From Dyella sp. M7H15-1 (GTDB lineage Bacteria > Pseudomonadota > Gammaproteobacteria > Xanthomonadales > Rhodanobacteraceae), in assembly GCF_004114615.1 (NCBI RefSeq), contig NZ_CP035300.1:2480001-2544000 (forward strand): 64,000 nt of DNA. Reading direction: 5' to 3'. The position numbers and the translations under genes are program-made. The notes under the pieces were generated by a model. It was not told the origin of the DNA. It ran no database searches and was given only the letters and a program-made list of their open reading frames with translations. Positions 56,319-64,000 of this stretch are shown in pieces (positions within the stretch are counted from its first letter, which is position 1; each line of letters begins with the position of its first letter).

Positions 56319-57998
56319 ATGAATCAAACGCGCACCTTCCTCATGTTTGCTTTGCTGGCTGTTTCGTTCCTGCTTTGGCAGGCATGGGAGCAGGATTACG
56401 GTCCGCACCCTGTCAACGAGCCGACCACAGTGTCGACCACCACCACTGATGGCAACATCGTCCCGGGCGCCGCACCAACCATCGCCAACGGTTTCGCGGA
56501 AGGCACGGCGCAACTGATCACGGTAACCACCGATGTCCTGCGCCTCACCATCGATACGCGCGGTGGTACCATAGTGCGTTCGGAGTTACTGGATTACCCA
56601 GTCACGCCGCGCACGAGGAAGGATCCGAATCCGGTACCGATCCGTTTGCTGGACGATGGCGTGGCCGACTACTTCGCCGCACAGAGCGGCCTAGTCAGTG
56701 CGGATAGTGCTGCTCCCGATCACCGTGCGGTTTTCCAGTCGGCGCAGACCAGCTATGAACTGACCTCCGGTCAGGATGCGTTGAATGTCGACCTCACCTG
56801 GGCGGATCCATCTGGCATCAAGGTGCTCAAGCGCTACACCCTGCATCGCGGCAGCTACGTGATCGGTCTCGACCAGCAGATCGACAACGGCAGCAGCAAG
56901 AACTGGGACGGCAACGCTTATCGTCAGTTCCAACGTGTGGATCGCCCTGCTCCGGTCTACAGTAACTTTCTGCAGCGCATTTCCGATCAGTCACGCTACG
57001 GCTTCTTCGGCGCCGTGTGGTACACGCCGGAACAGAAATTCAACAAACTGCCCTTCGACAAGTACGAGAAGGAACCGCTGCAAAACCAGTCCGCCACCGG
57101 TGGCTGGGTATCGATGATGCAGCAGTACTTCCTGGGCGTCTGGATTCCGCCAGCCAAGGAAACGGATACGTTCTCCAGCGCTATGGTGAACGAGCAAGGC
57201 AGCGCACCGCGATATGTCATTCGCAGTGTTGGTCCGCAGATCAGCGTGGCGCCAGGCCAGCAGGCCAGTAGCGCGGCCGAGCTCTACATCGGTCCCAAGT
57301 TGCCCGATCAGTTGCAAAACGTGGCGCCGGGCCTGGAGCTGACCATCGATTACGGCATGCTCAAGATCTTCGCCGAACCCCTGCATTGGGTGCTGGCCAA
57401 GCTCGACAAGCTCACCCATAACTGGGGTGTGTCCATCATCCTGTTGGTGCTGCTGATCAACCTTGTCACTTTCAAGTTCACCAATGCGCAATTCGAATCC
57501 GCCGCCAAGATGCGCAAGCTCAAGCCGCGCATGGATGCGCTGAAAGAGCGCTATGGAGACGATCGCCAAAAGATGCAGCAGGCGATGATGGAGCTGTACA
57601 AAAAGGAAAAAGTGAATCCCGCTGCCGGCTGCCTGCCGGTGCTGATCACCATTCCCATTTTCTACGGCCTTTACTACGTGTTGCGCGACAGCGTGGAGCT
57701 GCGCCAAGCACCGTTCTTTGGCTGGATCCACGACCTGTCCGCGGCCGATCCCTACTTTGTGCTGCCGATCCTCTACACCGTCGTGATGCTCGTGCAGCAG
57801 TGGATGATGCCGCCCACCGCCGGCATGGATCCCACCCAGGCGAAGATGATGAAGTTCATGCCGCTCATGTTCGCGGTAATCTTCTTGTTCTTCCCCTCGG
57901 GCCTGGTGCTTTACTACGTCGTCAACGGCCTGTGCCGCCTGTTGCAGCAATGGTGGGTTACGCGCCGTACCGAAGCCGTGCAGGCTAAAGCTGCCTGA
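56319..57998 (+). CDS. yidC: Membrane protein insertase YidC
   Basis: This 559-residue protein starts MNQTRTFLMFALLAVSFLLWQAWEQDYGP, the first membrane helix of Gram-negative YidC. A large periplasmic beta domain (about 60-350) follows, then the conserved insertase core (LLVLLINLVTFKF, PRMDALKERYGDDRQKMQQ, AAGCLPVLITIPIFYGLYYVL, PLMFAVIFLFFPSGLVLYY). It inserts and folds inner-membrane proteins alone or with SecYEG. Length and domain order are normal. Confidence 0.97.
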   Translation: MNQTRTFLMFALLAVSFLLWQAWEQDYGPHPVNEPTTVSTTTTDGNIVPGAAPTIANGFAEGTAQLITVTTDVLRLTIDTRGGTIVRSELLDYPVTPRTRKDPNPVPIRLLDDGVADYFAAQSGLVSADSAAPDHRAVFQSAQTSYELTSGQDALNVDLTWADPSGIKVLKRYTLHRGSYVIGLDQQIDNGSSKNWDGNAYRQFQRVDRPAPVYSNFLQRISDQSRYGFFGAVWYTPEQKFNKLPFDKYEKEPLQNQSATGGWVSMMQQYFLGVWIPPAKETDTFSSAMVNEQGSAPRYVIRSVGPQISVAPGQQASSAAELYIGPKLPDQLQNVAPGLELTIDYGMLKIFAEPLHWVLAKLDKLTHNWGVSIILLVLLINLVTFKFTNAQFESAAKMRKLKPRMDALKERYGDDRQKMQQAMMELYKKEKVNPAAGCLPVLITIPIFYGLYYVLRDSVELRQAPFFGWIHDLSAADPYFVLPILYTVVMLVQQWMMPPTAGMDPTQAKMMKFMPLMFAVIFLFFPSGLVLYYVVNGLCRLLQQWWVTRRTEAVQAKAA

Positions 57999-58048
57999 TA
58001 ACAACACGTGGGCGGCCACGCATCGCCCGCCGCGGTTATGCTAAACCC

Positions 58049-59401
58049 ATGACCGCCGACGCCTTTTACGAAGACACCATCGCCGCAATGGCCAGTGCTC
58101 CTGGTGCCGCTGGGGTCGGAATTGTACGCGTTTCGGGGCCGCGCGTTCCGTTTATAGCCGAAGCACTACTAAGTCGCGCGCCAACGCCGCGACACGCCCA
58201 CTTCGCCGCATTTCGAAATGCGGATGGCCAACTGATCGATCGCGGATTGCTGCTGTATTTTCCCTCGCCTGCTTCCTATACCGGCGAACACGTGTTGGAA
58301 CTGCAAGGTCACGGCAGCACCGTTCTGCTTGCTGCGTTGTTGCGGCGTATCGGTGAATTGGGTGCACGTCTGGCACGTCCCGGTGAATTTACCGAGCGTG
58401 CGTTCCTTAATGGCAAACTCGATCTTGCGCAAGCCGAAGCCGTAGCTGATCTGATTGCCGCACGATCACAAGCGGGCGCACACGCAGCGCTGCAGTCCAT
58501 GGAAGGCGTGTTTTCCAACAAGGTCGAAGCGTTGTTGCATGCCTTGATTGCCTTGCGTGTGCATATCGAAGCCGCCATCGATTTTCCGGAAGAAGAAATC
58601 GATTTTCTGACGGATCCTGCGATTGCCCGGCAATTGGAAGCCTTGCGCACGCAACTCGATGAGCTGCTACGCGAAACACGACGAGGCGTTCGGCTCAACG
58701 ACGGTTTGCGCATTGCTATCGTTGGTCGACCCAACGCCGGCAAATCCAGCTTGCTCAACGCACTGGCCGGCAACGAACGAGCCATCGTCACGGACATCGC
58801 GGGTACCACCCGCGATGTCGTACGGGAAAGCATCCATCTTGATGGCTACACGCTGGAACTGGCTGACACTGCAGGCTTGCGCGATACCCACGATCCCGTC
58901 GAACGCGAAGGCGTACGCCGTGCACACAGCGAACGCGAGCGCGCTGATGTCGTTTTGTTAGTGACTGATGCCCAACACGCCGAAGCAGATCTTGCGTGGT
59001 TGGCCGATCTTCCCCCTGCGGTCGAACGCATCGTCATTGTCAACAAGATTGATCTGGATAGCGAACAAGCACACACTGAACAACGCGTGGATACCAAGTG
59101 GCTTTGGCTCTCCACCAAGACAGGAGACGGCCTAGAGACATTGCGTGAGTATCTCAAACAGCTCGCTGGAGCTGGTAGCGGTGAAGGCGCTTTCAGCGCG
59201 CGCCGCCGCCATGTGCTTGCACTCGAACAAGTCGCTGCTCACCTGGCACGAACGACTATCGTATTGACCGAGAATCGAGCCGGCGAACTCGCCGCCGAAG
59301 AACTGCGACATGCCCAACATGCACTTGGCGAGATCACCGGAACCTACACCAGCGACGACTTGTTGGGTGCCATCTTCAGTTCGTTTTGCATTGGCAAGTA
59401 G
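58049..59401 (+). CDS. mnmE: tRNA modification GTPase MnmE
   Basis: The 450-residue protein has the N-terminal folate-binding domain (DTIAAMASAPGAAGVGIVRVSG, GEFTERAFLNGKLDLAQAEAVADLI). A G domain follows with IVGRPNAGKSSLLNAL (G1), DIAGTTRDV (G2), DTAGLRD (G3) and VNKIDL (G4). The C-terminal FCIGK ends with the catalytic Cys. With MnmG it modifies U34 of several tRNAs. mnmG is not adjacent. The 3' end is a known integration site for some genomic islands in other bacteria. Confidence 0.97.
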   Translation: MTADAFYEDTIAAMASAPGAAGVGIVRVSGPRVPFIAEALLSRAPTPRHAHFAAFRNADGQLIDRGLLLYFPSPASYTGEHVLELQGHGSTVLLAALLRRIGELGARLARPGEFTERAFLNGKLDLAQAEAVADLIAARSQAGAHAALQSMEGVFSNKVEALLHALIALRVHIEAAIDFPEEEIDFLTDPAIARQLEALRTQLDELLRETRRGVRLNDGLRIAIVGRPNAGKSSLLNALAGNERAIVTDIAGTTRDVVRESIHLDGYTLELADTAGLRDTHDPVEREGVRRAHSERERADVVLLVTDAQHAEADLAWLADLPPAVERIVIVNKIDLDSEQAHTEQRVDTKWLWLSTKTGDGLETLREYLKQLAGAGSGEGAFSARRRHVLALEQVAAHLARTTIVLTENRAGELAAEELRHAQHALGEITGTYTSDDLLGAIFSSFCIGK

Positions 59402-59426
59402 ACCATGGGTCTAATGACACCCGTTA

Positions 59427-60794
59427 TTAAGCTCCAGTGTTAACTCGTAGCCTAGTGACATAAATCCATGTTTTGCCACCGTCCCCTGAACTCAAAACAT
59501 CCTCATGCCAAGGATCGGGTATTGATCCAAAAATACCGCTCAATGGCACCGCTCTAAATTCAAAAAATTTTTTCAGATGGGAGACCCATATTATAGCGTC
59601 AGGCCAACCAATGCACTCAGACAAGGACCAATGTATGCCATCGGTCGTGTAATATATTCGTTTTTCAAATGTGAAATCATAATAAGTGCCGTGAGCAGCT
59701 GCAACCGCTGCGCCACTATAGTCATTATCGGCTGCTAAAATGGTTAAGCTATAGCGCGAAGGTCCCTGAATGCCGCTGGTTTGACTCCAAACATGCGTGG
59801 TGAATGTGTCACTATAAAACGCTGTGGCATTATTCCCGACGGCAATCCACCTATGAAGCGGTTTGTCATAAAGCACTCTGTTTATGGTCGTGTTGGGTAA
59901 CTTATCCAAACCGCTAACATACCTCCATGTATTGGAATTCCCTGTCTCGGATGCCATAACGGTCAGGTAAGGTCCAACCACAACAAATAGACCGTTCCTT
60001 ATGCATAGAGCGGGCGGATAACAGACAATGTTCGACGAGGGGTCTCTACCATACGCAATGCCCTGGAAATGAGCCTTGTTTCCAAACACCCCAACTGTCC
60101 ACGAGGCGCCGCCGTCGCTAGATCGAACATACTGATACGGTGACAGTGTCTGTTGGCTCGAAGCATTTGCAAGTGCCACTATTGTATTATCGATCTGAGC
60201 CGCCCCCAAAACTTCGAAGCCACGCGGTGTTCCGCCAGAAGACCCCTTCGAAGTCCATAAGGGTGGTGTGTTTCTTTCGGAAGGGGGGCGCAAATATGGG
60301 GGATGACCCAAATATGGAAATCCACCGTAGGCGAATGCAATGAAATTTCCCTGCAACTGCACGCCAAGGAGCCCTGTTGGCTTAAATCCTAGACATTCCT
60401 CGTAACCGCAATAGGCGGGGTTCTTGTTCGGATATTGTGGATGCCAGTGTGCACCGTTATCAGTGGAAACCCAAATGTCCCGAGCGCCCGACTGGCCAGC
60501 TGGTGCTGATTCGAGCTCGGAGAGCATCCAGCTACCGTGGCCGTTATAGGCTAAATCGCTAAACTCGCCTATAGGGGATGCCCACTGTCCAGGATTGTCG
60601 ATTTTGCCTCGATTCCAGGTAGTGCCGTCGGTTGAGTAGTAGATGACGCCACCGACACCTGCGTAGATAATCACGCCATTTGCAGATACGACTTGGGAGT
60701 CTCCCTGCACCGAGTCCGCATACACTTGGCGAGCAAGGCTTCCCACAAGAATAGAAAATAAAATCGGCATTATTTTCTTAATATACCCTCCCAT
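59427..60794 (-). CDS. Exported Asp-box (BNR) repeat beta-propeller protein
   Basis: The preferred form starts MGGYIKKIMPILFSILVGSL at 60794 and has a signal peptide ending near VYADS. Several in-frame starts exist upstream (to 60974). At least five Asp-box-like repeats are visible (YYSTDGTTWN, WVSTDNGAHWHP, RSSDGGASWTVG, YYTTDGIHWSLS, SSGDGGKTWIYV). These predict a sialidase-type beta-propeller, without evident catalytic residues that I can assign. It is clearly AT-richer than its neighbours and lies just past mnmE, which suggests horizontal transfer. Function is unknown. Confidence 0.65.
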   Translation of the reverse strand: MGGYIKKIMPILFSILVGSLARQVYADSVQGDSQVVSANGVIIYAGVGGVIYYSTDGTTWNRGKIDNPGQWASPIGEFSDLAYNGHGSWMLSELESAPAGQSGARDIWVSTDNGAHWHPQYPNKNPAYCGYEECLGFKPTGLLGVQLQGNFIAFAYGGFPYLGHPPYLRPPSERNTPPLWTSKGSSGGTPRGFEVLGAAQIDNTIVALANASSQQTLSPYQYVRSSDGGASWTVGVFGNKAHFQGIAYGRDPSSNIVCYPPALCIRNGLFVVVGPYLTVMASETGNSNTWRYVSGLDKLPNTTINRVLYDKPLHRWIAVGNNATAFYSDTFTTHVWSQTSGIQGPSRYSLTILAADNDYSGAAVAAAHGTYYDFTFEKRIYYTTDGIHWSLSECIGWPDAIIWVSHLKKFFEFRAVPLSGIFGSIPDPWHEDVLSSGDGGKTWIYVTRLRVNTGA

Positions 60795-60974
60795 TCGACC
60801 AAAGTCAGGAAAGCATGCACCCGAACGTTCTTTCAGGAAGGAATCTTTTAACTGTTTCATAATATTGATTACGATCTGAAGGAGTAGGCTTAAATTAGTG
60901 CCATTGCGATTAATTCCACATTGAACGAGTTCACCTCCTACGGCTTTGTTCGATTGTAATTTGATATACGCCAA

Positions 60975-61350
60975 GTTGGTTGTGGATGCAAGTAGGGGTA
61001 TATATGAACGCGCTCCGTTTGCGCCAGTGTTTCGTGTGATCCGACATCAACAGGATGGGTTGCAGCTGTCGAAGTAGATGTTTTATCGCTTGCGATTGAA
61101 TGCAGTGATCCTCGGTCACCACAACGTGTGGCTGCATGGTGTAAGAGAAACTCTAAAAGAGTGATCATCAATTCCGGCAGAGCTGGGTAAGCGAATGTCG
61201 TTTTCCTTTGGAGAACCTGCACAGAAGTCGACCAGGCAGGCATCGCCATCGTCGGATCGCCATTTATTTGCCCCGCTCTGAACAGGAGGATCTCGTTATG
61301 ATTCAACGATCATCGGGTTCTTACACGCAATCAAAATCGGGACGCGAATC
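60975..61350. other. Gene-poor region with a possible response-regulator scrap
   Basis: On the minus strand at about 61010-61137 a frame reads MQPHVVVTEDHCIQSQAIKH then LLRQLQP, which resembles the first strand and helix of a receiver domain. The similarity stops there. No complete gene is supported. The AmpC promoter must lie in the right part. Confidence 0.3.
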
Positions 61351-62508
61351 ATGGGAAAATTTCACGCAGCATGTTTGCTTGCCGCTACGGCTATCGCTAA
61401 CGCTGCATTGGCTGCTACGCCTCAGAAGGATATTGACACGAATATTCAACCTGCCGTCCAGGCGTTCATGCAGCAGTACAAAGTACCTGGTGTGGCGATT
61501 GCTCTCACGGTCGATGGCAAGCAGCATTTTTACAACTATGGTGTGGCTTCTCGCGACACCCAGCAGCAGGTTACCAGCGATACGCTTTTCGAAATCGGGT
61601 CGATTAGCAAGACATTCACGGCGACTCTGGTTGCTTATGCACTAGTCAACGGCCAGCTTTCATTGACCGATCATCCGGGCAAATATCTGCCGGAACTGAA
61701 GGGCAGCGACTTCGACAAAGTAACGTTGCTTAACCTTGGGACGCATACAGCGGGTGGTTTTCCGATACAAGTACCAGACGAAATTCAAAACACCTCGCAG
61801 TTGATGGCTTATTTCAAAGCGTGGAAGCCACAGTATCCCGCCGGCACCCAACGCACTTACGCCAATCCGAGCGTAGGCATGCTTGGTTTGATTGCGGCAA
61901 AGAGCATGCAAACTCCCTTCGACGTTGCGATCGAACATGTACTGTTGCCCAAGCTTGGCATGTCCGATACCTATCTTCACGTGCCCGCAGACAAAATGGT
62001 GTTGTACGCGCAGGGCTACAACAACAAGGATGCCCCTGTTCGCGTCAATCCAGGCATGCTTTGGGAAGAAGCGTATGGCGTGAAAACCAATGCCAGGGAT
62101 TTGCTGCGATTTGTTGAGATCAACCTTGGTTTGGTCAACGTGGAACCCAAGCTCAAGCAAGCCATTGAGGACACCCATGTTGGCTACTTCAGGCTGGGTG
62201 CCATGACCCAGGATTTGATCTGGGAGCAATTGGCTTACCCTGTGAGCCTGAACGATCTGCTTGAAGGCAGTTCCGACCACGTTGTGCTTCAGAACAACGT
62301 GGTAACGCCTTGGCAACCATCGCGGGCTCCGCAACAGGATGTGTTGATCAACAAAACGGGCTCCACCGCAGGTTTTGGCGCTTACGTCGCCTTTATTCCA
62401 TCGAAAAAGATGGGCATCGTGCTATTGACCAATCGCAGCAATCCGACAGATGCCAGACTACGTCTCGCGTACACGATTTTGAACGCAGCGAACGCACTGT
62501 CGAACTAG
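61351..62508 (+). CDS. Class C (AmpC-type) beta-lactamase
   Basis: The 385-residue protein has a signal peptide ending near ALAAT (residue 22). The three class C elements are present: SISK (Ser84, Lys87), YAN (Tyr170 to Asn172) and KTG (335-337). The region GSDFDKVTLLNLGTHTAGGFP is also typical. It hydrolyses beta-lactams, classically cephalosporins, in the periplasm. No ampR regulator is adjacent, so induction by that route is not shown. It is convergent with rbsK. Another serine hydrolase of the same fold cannot be fully excluded, but all motifs fit AmpC. Confidence 0.88.
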   Translation: MGKFHAACLLAATAIANAALAATPQKDIDTNIQPAVQAFMQQYKVPGVAIALTVDGKQHFYNYGVASRDTQQQVTSDTLFEIGSISKTFTATLVAYALVNGQLSLTDHPGKYLPELKGSDFDKVTLLNLGTHTAGGFPIQVPDEIQNTSQLMAYFKAWKPQYPAGTQRTYANPSVGMLGLIAAKSMQTPFDVAIEHVLLPKLGMSDTYLHVPADKMVLYAQGYNNKDAPVRVNPGMLWEEAYGVKTNARDLLRFVEINLGLVNVEPKLKQAIEDTHVGYFRLGAMTQDLIWEQLAYPVSLNDLLEGSSDHVVLQNNVVTPWQPSRAPQQDVLINKTGSTAGFGAYVAFIPSKKMGIVLLTNRSNPTDARLRLAYTILNAANALSN

Positions 62509-62531
62509 CACCACCATCTTGCCACGCGGCT

Positions 62532-63431
62532 TCATTCGTTACGTTGCCGCGCCAGCAATGCCTCTACCTCTGCCGGATGCGGCATGCCGCCGCGCGCACC
62601 CATACGGGTGACCGAAAGGGCGGCGGCAGCGCAGGCTTTGCGTACGGCAATCGATAAGCCTTCGTGTAGGAAGACGGCCAGCGCTGCGTTGAAGGTATCG
62701 CCGGCACCCGTGCTGTCGATGGCTTCCACGTGGAAACCACGTTGAAGCTGCGGCTCCTCCTCCTCCCGAAACCACGCACCTTCCGCACCGCGGGTCAACA
62801 CGACCGGACAAGGTGCCTGACGCATCAGGTCGCGAAAATCTTCCGACGGATCTGCGCCAAGCAAAACCGCCAGCTCATGCTGGTTTGGCGTCACATAGCG
62901 TGCCAACTTCAGCCAATCCGACGGCAATCGCTGCGCAGGCGCAGGGTTCAGAATCACCGGCACCCGCTCCTGCTGTGCGATGCGCAGGGTGGCTTCTATG
63001 GTTTCCAATGGAATTTCCATTTGCATCAGAATTGCGTCGGCGCTTGCAATCTCCGGCCTGGCTTGGTTCACGTGTGCAGCACTGAGTCGCGCATTGGCGC
63101 CTGGCACGACGATGATTTGGTTTTCCCCGCCGGCAACAGTGATGGTGGCGGTTCCGCTACTGCAATCACGGATGCGAGTGATGTGCTGGCTATGGACGCC
63201 TTCCGCGACCAACGCATCGCATAAAGCGTGGGCGAAGCCGTCGTCCCCCACCGCGCCTACCATATGCACGTCGGCGCCCAGGCGTGCCGCCGCAACGGCC
63301 TGATTGCCGCCTTTGCCACCGTGCACGGAAAGAAAGCGTTCGCCAAGCAGGGTTTCGCCGGACGCGGGGAAACGCTGCGCCACGGTGACCAGATCCATAT
63401 TGATGCTGCCGACGACAACAAGACGCGTCAT
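62532..63431 (-). CDS. rbsK: Ribokinase
   Basis: This 299-residue PfkB-family kinase starts MTRLVVVGSINMDLVTVAQRFPASGET. It has GGKGGNQAVAAARLGADVHMVGAVGDD near the N-terminus and IDSTGAGDTFNAALAVFL with the catalytic Asp near the C-terminus. It phosphorylates D-ribose to ribose 5-phosphate. The upstream in-frame ATG at 63479 is rejected in favour of the family start. No ribose transporter or repressor gene is adjacent. Confidence 0.92.
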   Translation of the reverse strand: MTRLVVVGSINMDLVTVAQRFPASGETLLGERFLSVHGGKGGNQAVAAARLGADVHMVGAVGDDGFAHALCDALVAEGVHSQHITRIRDCSSGTATITVAGGENQIIVVPGANARLSAAHVNQARPEIASADAILMQMEIPLETIEATLRIAQQERVPVILNPAPAQRLPSDWLKLARYVTPNQHELAVLLGADPSEDFRDLMRQAPCPVVLTRGAEGAWFREEEEPQLQRGFHVEAIDSTGAGDTFNAALAVFLHEGLSIAVRKACAAAALSVTRMGARGGMPHPAEVEALLARQRNE

Positions 63432-63603
63432 GGAGGTTCTCTCAGTATGTTTACCGGAGAGCGTAAAGCCACAGGCCATGCTGTAGTAGTCGCTACGTGT
63501 CAGCGCACGGATAGGATGTCGGTGCGCTGCGGAAAAACGTCCAGCGAAAGTAGACTAGTTGCTGCCGTTGTCGGAGCTGGAGCCAGCAATGATGATGATC
63601 TCA

Positions 63604-63963
63604 CTATGCCCGGCCGACGTCGGAATCACCCTGCAATAACGGTGGTGGCGCACCAGCGACGGCTAGTAGAGACTGTGCATAGCCGTCTTCCATCGTCACC
63701 GTCGACACTTCATCCCAGGCGAAGAAAGAAGGCTCACGCAACCACTCTGCATCGGGGGTGATTTCCTGCATATTGAAACCATCCTCCTCAACGCTGACCA
63801 ATCGGCCGATGTAGCAAACTTCCGATTCGTCTTCGCTATCCACGTGTACACCGATCACCGGCGCCATCGCGCTAGCCGCTTGTACCACTTCACGAATGCT
63901 GTCGAGCGGAAAGTTGCGCGGGAGCCGTGGTACTAAGTTCTTCAATACCAGCGCCTTCTCCAT
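63604..63963 (-). CDS. Hypothetical acidic protein
   Basis: The 119-residue protein starts MEKALVLKNLVPRLPRNFPL and is acidic and soluble, with no signal peptide or membrane helix. The middle (VGRLVSVEEDGF-like, CYIGRLVSVEEDGFNMQEIT) and FFAWDEVSTVTMEDGYAQSL read like a small beta-barrel domain seen in many proteobacterial unknowns. No family is recognised. Its promoter region would lie beyond 63963, at the window edge. Confidence 0.55.
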   Translation of the reverse strand: MEKALVLKNLVPRLPRNFPLDSIREVVQAASAMAPVIGVHVDSEDESEVCYIGRLVSVEEDGFNMQEITPDAEWLREPSFFAWDEVSTVTMEDGYAQSLLAVAGAPPPLLQGDSDVGRA

Positions 63964-64000
63964 GAAGTGGCTGTGTTTGTCAGGTGTTTCCAGCTCGGAG

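Noticed and set aside
61208-61645. 145-codon plus-strand frame overlapping the AmpC start
   Set aside because: It is out of frame with the beta-lactamase, basic and Leu/Arg/Ser-rich, with no domain.
62723-62736. CTTCCACGTGGAAA resembles parS
   Set aside because: Only the inner 12 bases match; the outer bases that ParB requires are wrong. It lies in rbsK far from the origin side. Not called as parS.

Overview
The window looks like the origin-of-replication region of a gammaproteobacterial chromosome, most likely from the Xanthomonadales (Rhodanobacteraceae, a Dyella-like genus; this is inference). The basis is the order dnaA-dnaN-recF-gyrB facing rpmH-rnpA-yidC-mnmE, the rsmG-parA-parB cluster, a tonB-exbB-exbD-exbD operon, a YafY-type WYL regulator, and a moderately high GC content. 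No rRNA, tRNA or CRISPR array was seen.

Layout. 0-22.9 kb is ordinary chromosome. It holds a secreted glycoside hydrolase, an S9 peptidase, a carboxylesterase, an AlgZ/AlgR-type two-component pair, hemC, a DUF481 outer-membrane protein, a WYL regulator, a patatin, a YeaO-like protein, a GT2 glycosyltransferase, parB-parA-rsmG, a short SPFH protein, a decayed pirin gene, a TLH-like GDSL lipase, a UPF0149-xth pair, and a radical SAM-membrane patatin pair. 22.86-41 kb is a heavily rearranged accessory region. It contains one rhs gene, broken by an IS5-family insertion and a frameshift. It also has three displaced rhs C-terminal tips, each followed by a candidate immunity gene, and two related IS21-family elements, the second of which carries a third IS21-type element inside it. 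A short stretch of small plasmid-like genes includes a VbhA-like antitoxin with no Fic toxin. 41-48.9 kb holds acs, a phosphopantetheinyl transferase, pdxJ, the TonB/ExbB/ExbD system and a TPR protein. 49.2-59.4 kb is the replication core: gyrB, recF (carrying two perfect parS palindromes), dnaN, a DnaA-box-bearing AT-rich gap, dnaA, a second DnaA-box gap, rpmH, rnpA, yidC and mnmE. 59.4-64 kb holds an AT-rich Asp-box protein, an AmpC-type beta-lactamase, ribokinase and a small unknown gene.

How parts work together. ParA and ParB from 12.8-14.6 kb should act on the parS sites in recF, about 40 kb away and next to the candidate oriC. The rhs locus has the architecture of a polymorphic contact-dependent toxin system: an N-terminal secretion module, a YD-repeat shell, and exchangeable toxin tips with matching immunity genes. 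Two tip/immunity pairs are near duplicates. A third has a pentapeptide-repeat protein as candidate immunity. A fourth survives only as a tip remnant with an IS-truncated immunity gene. The IS elements appear to have driven the decay of this array.
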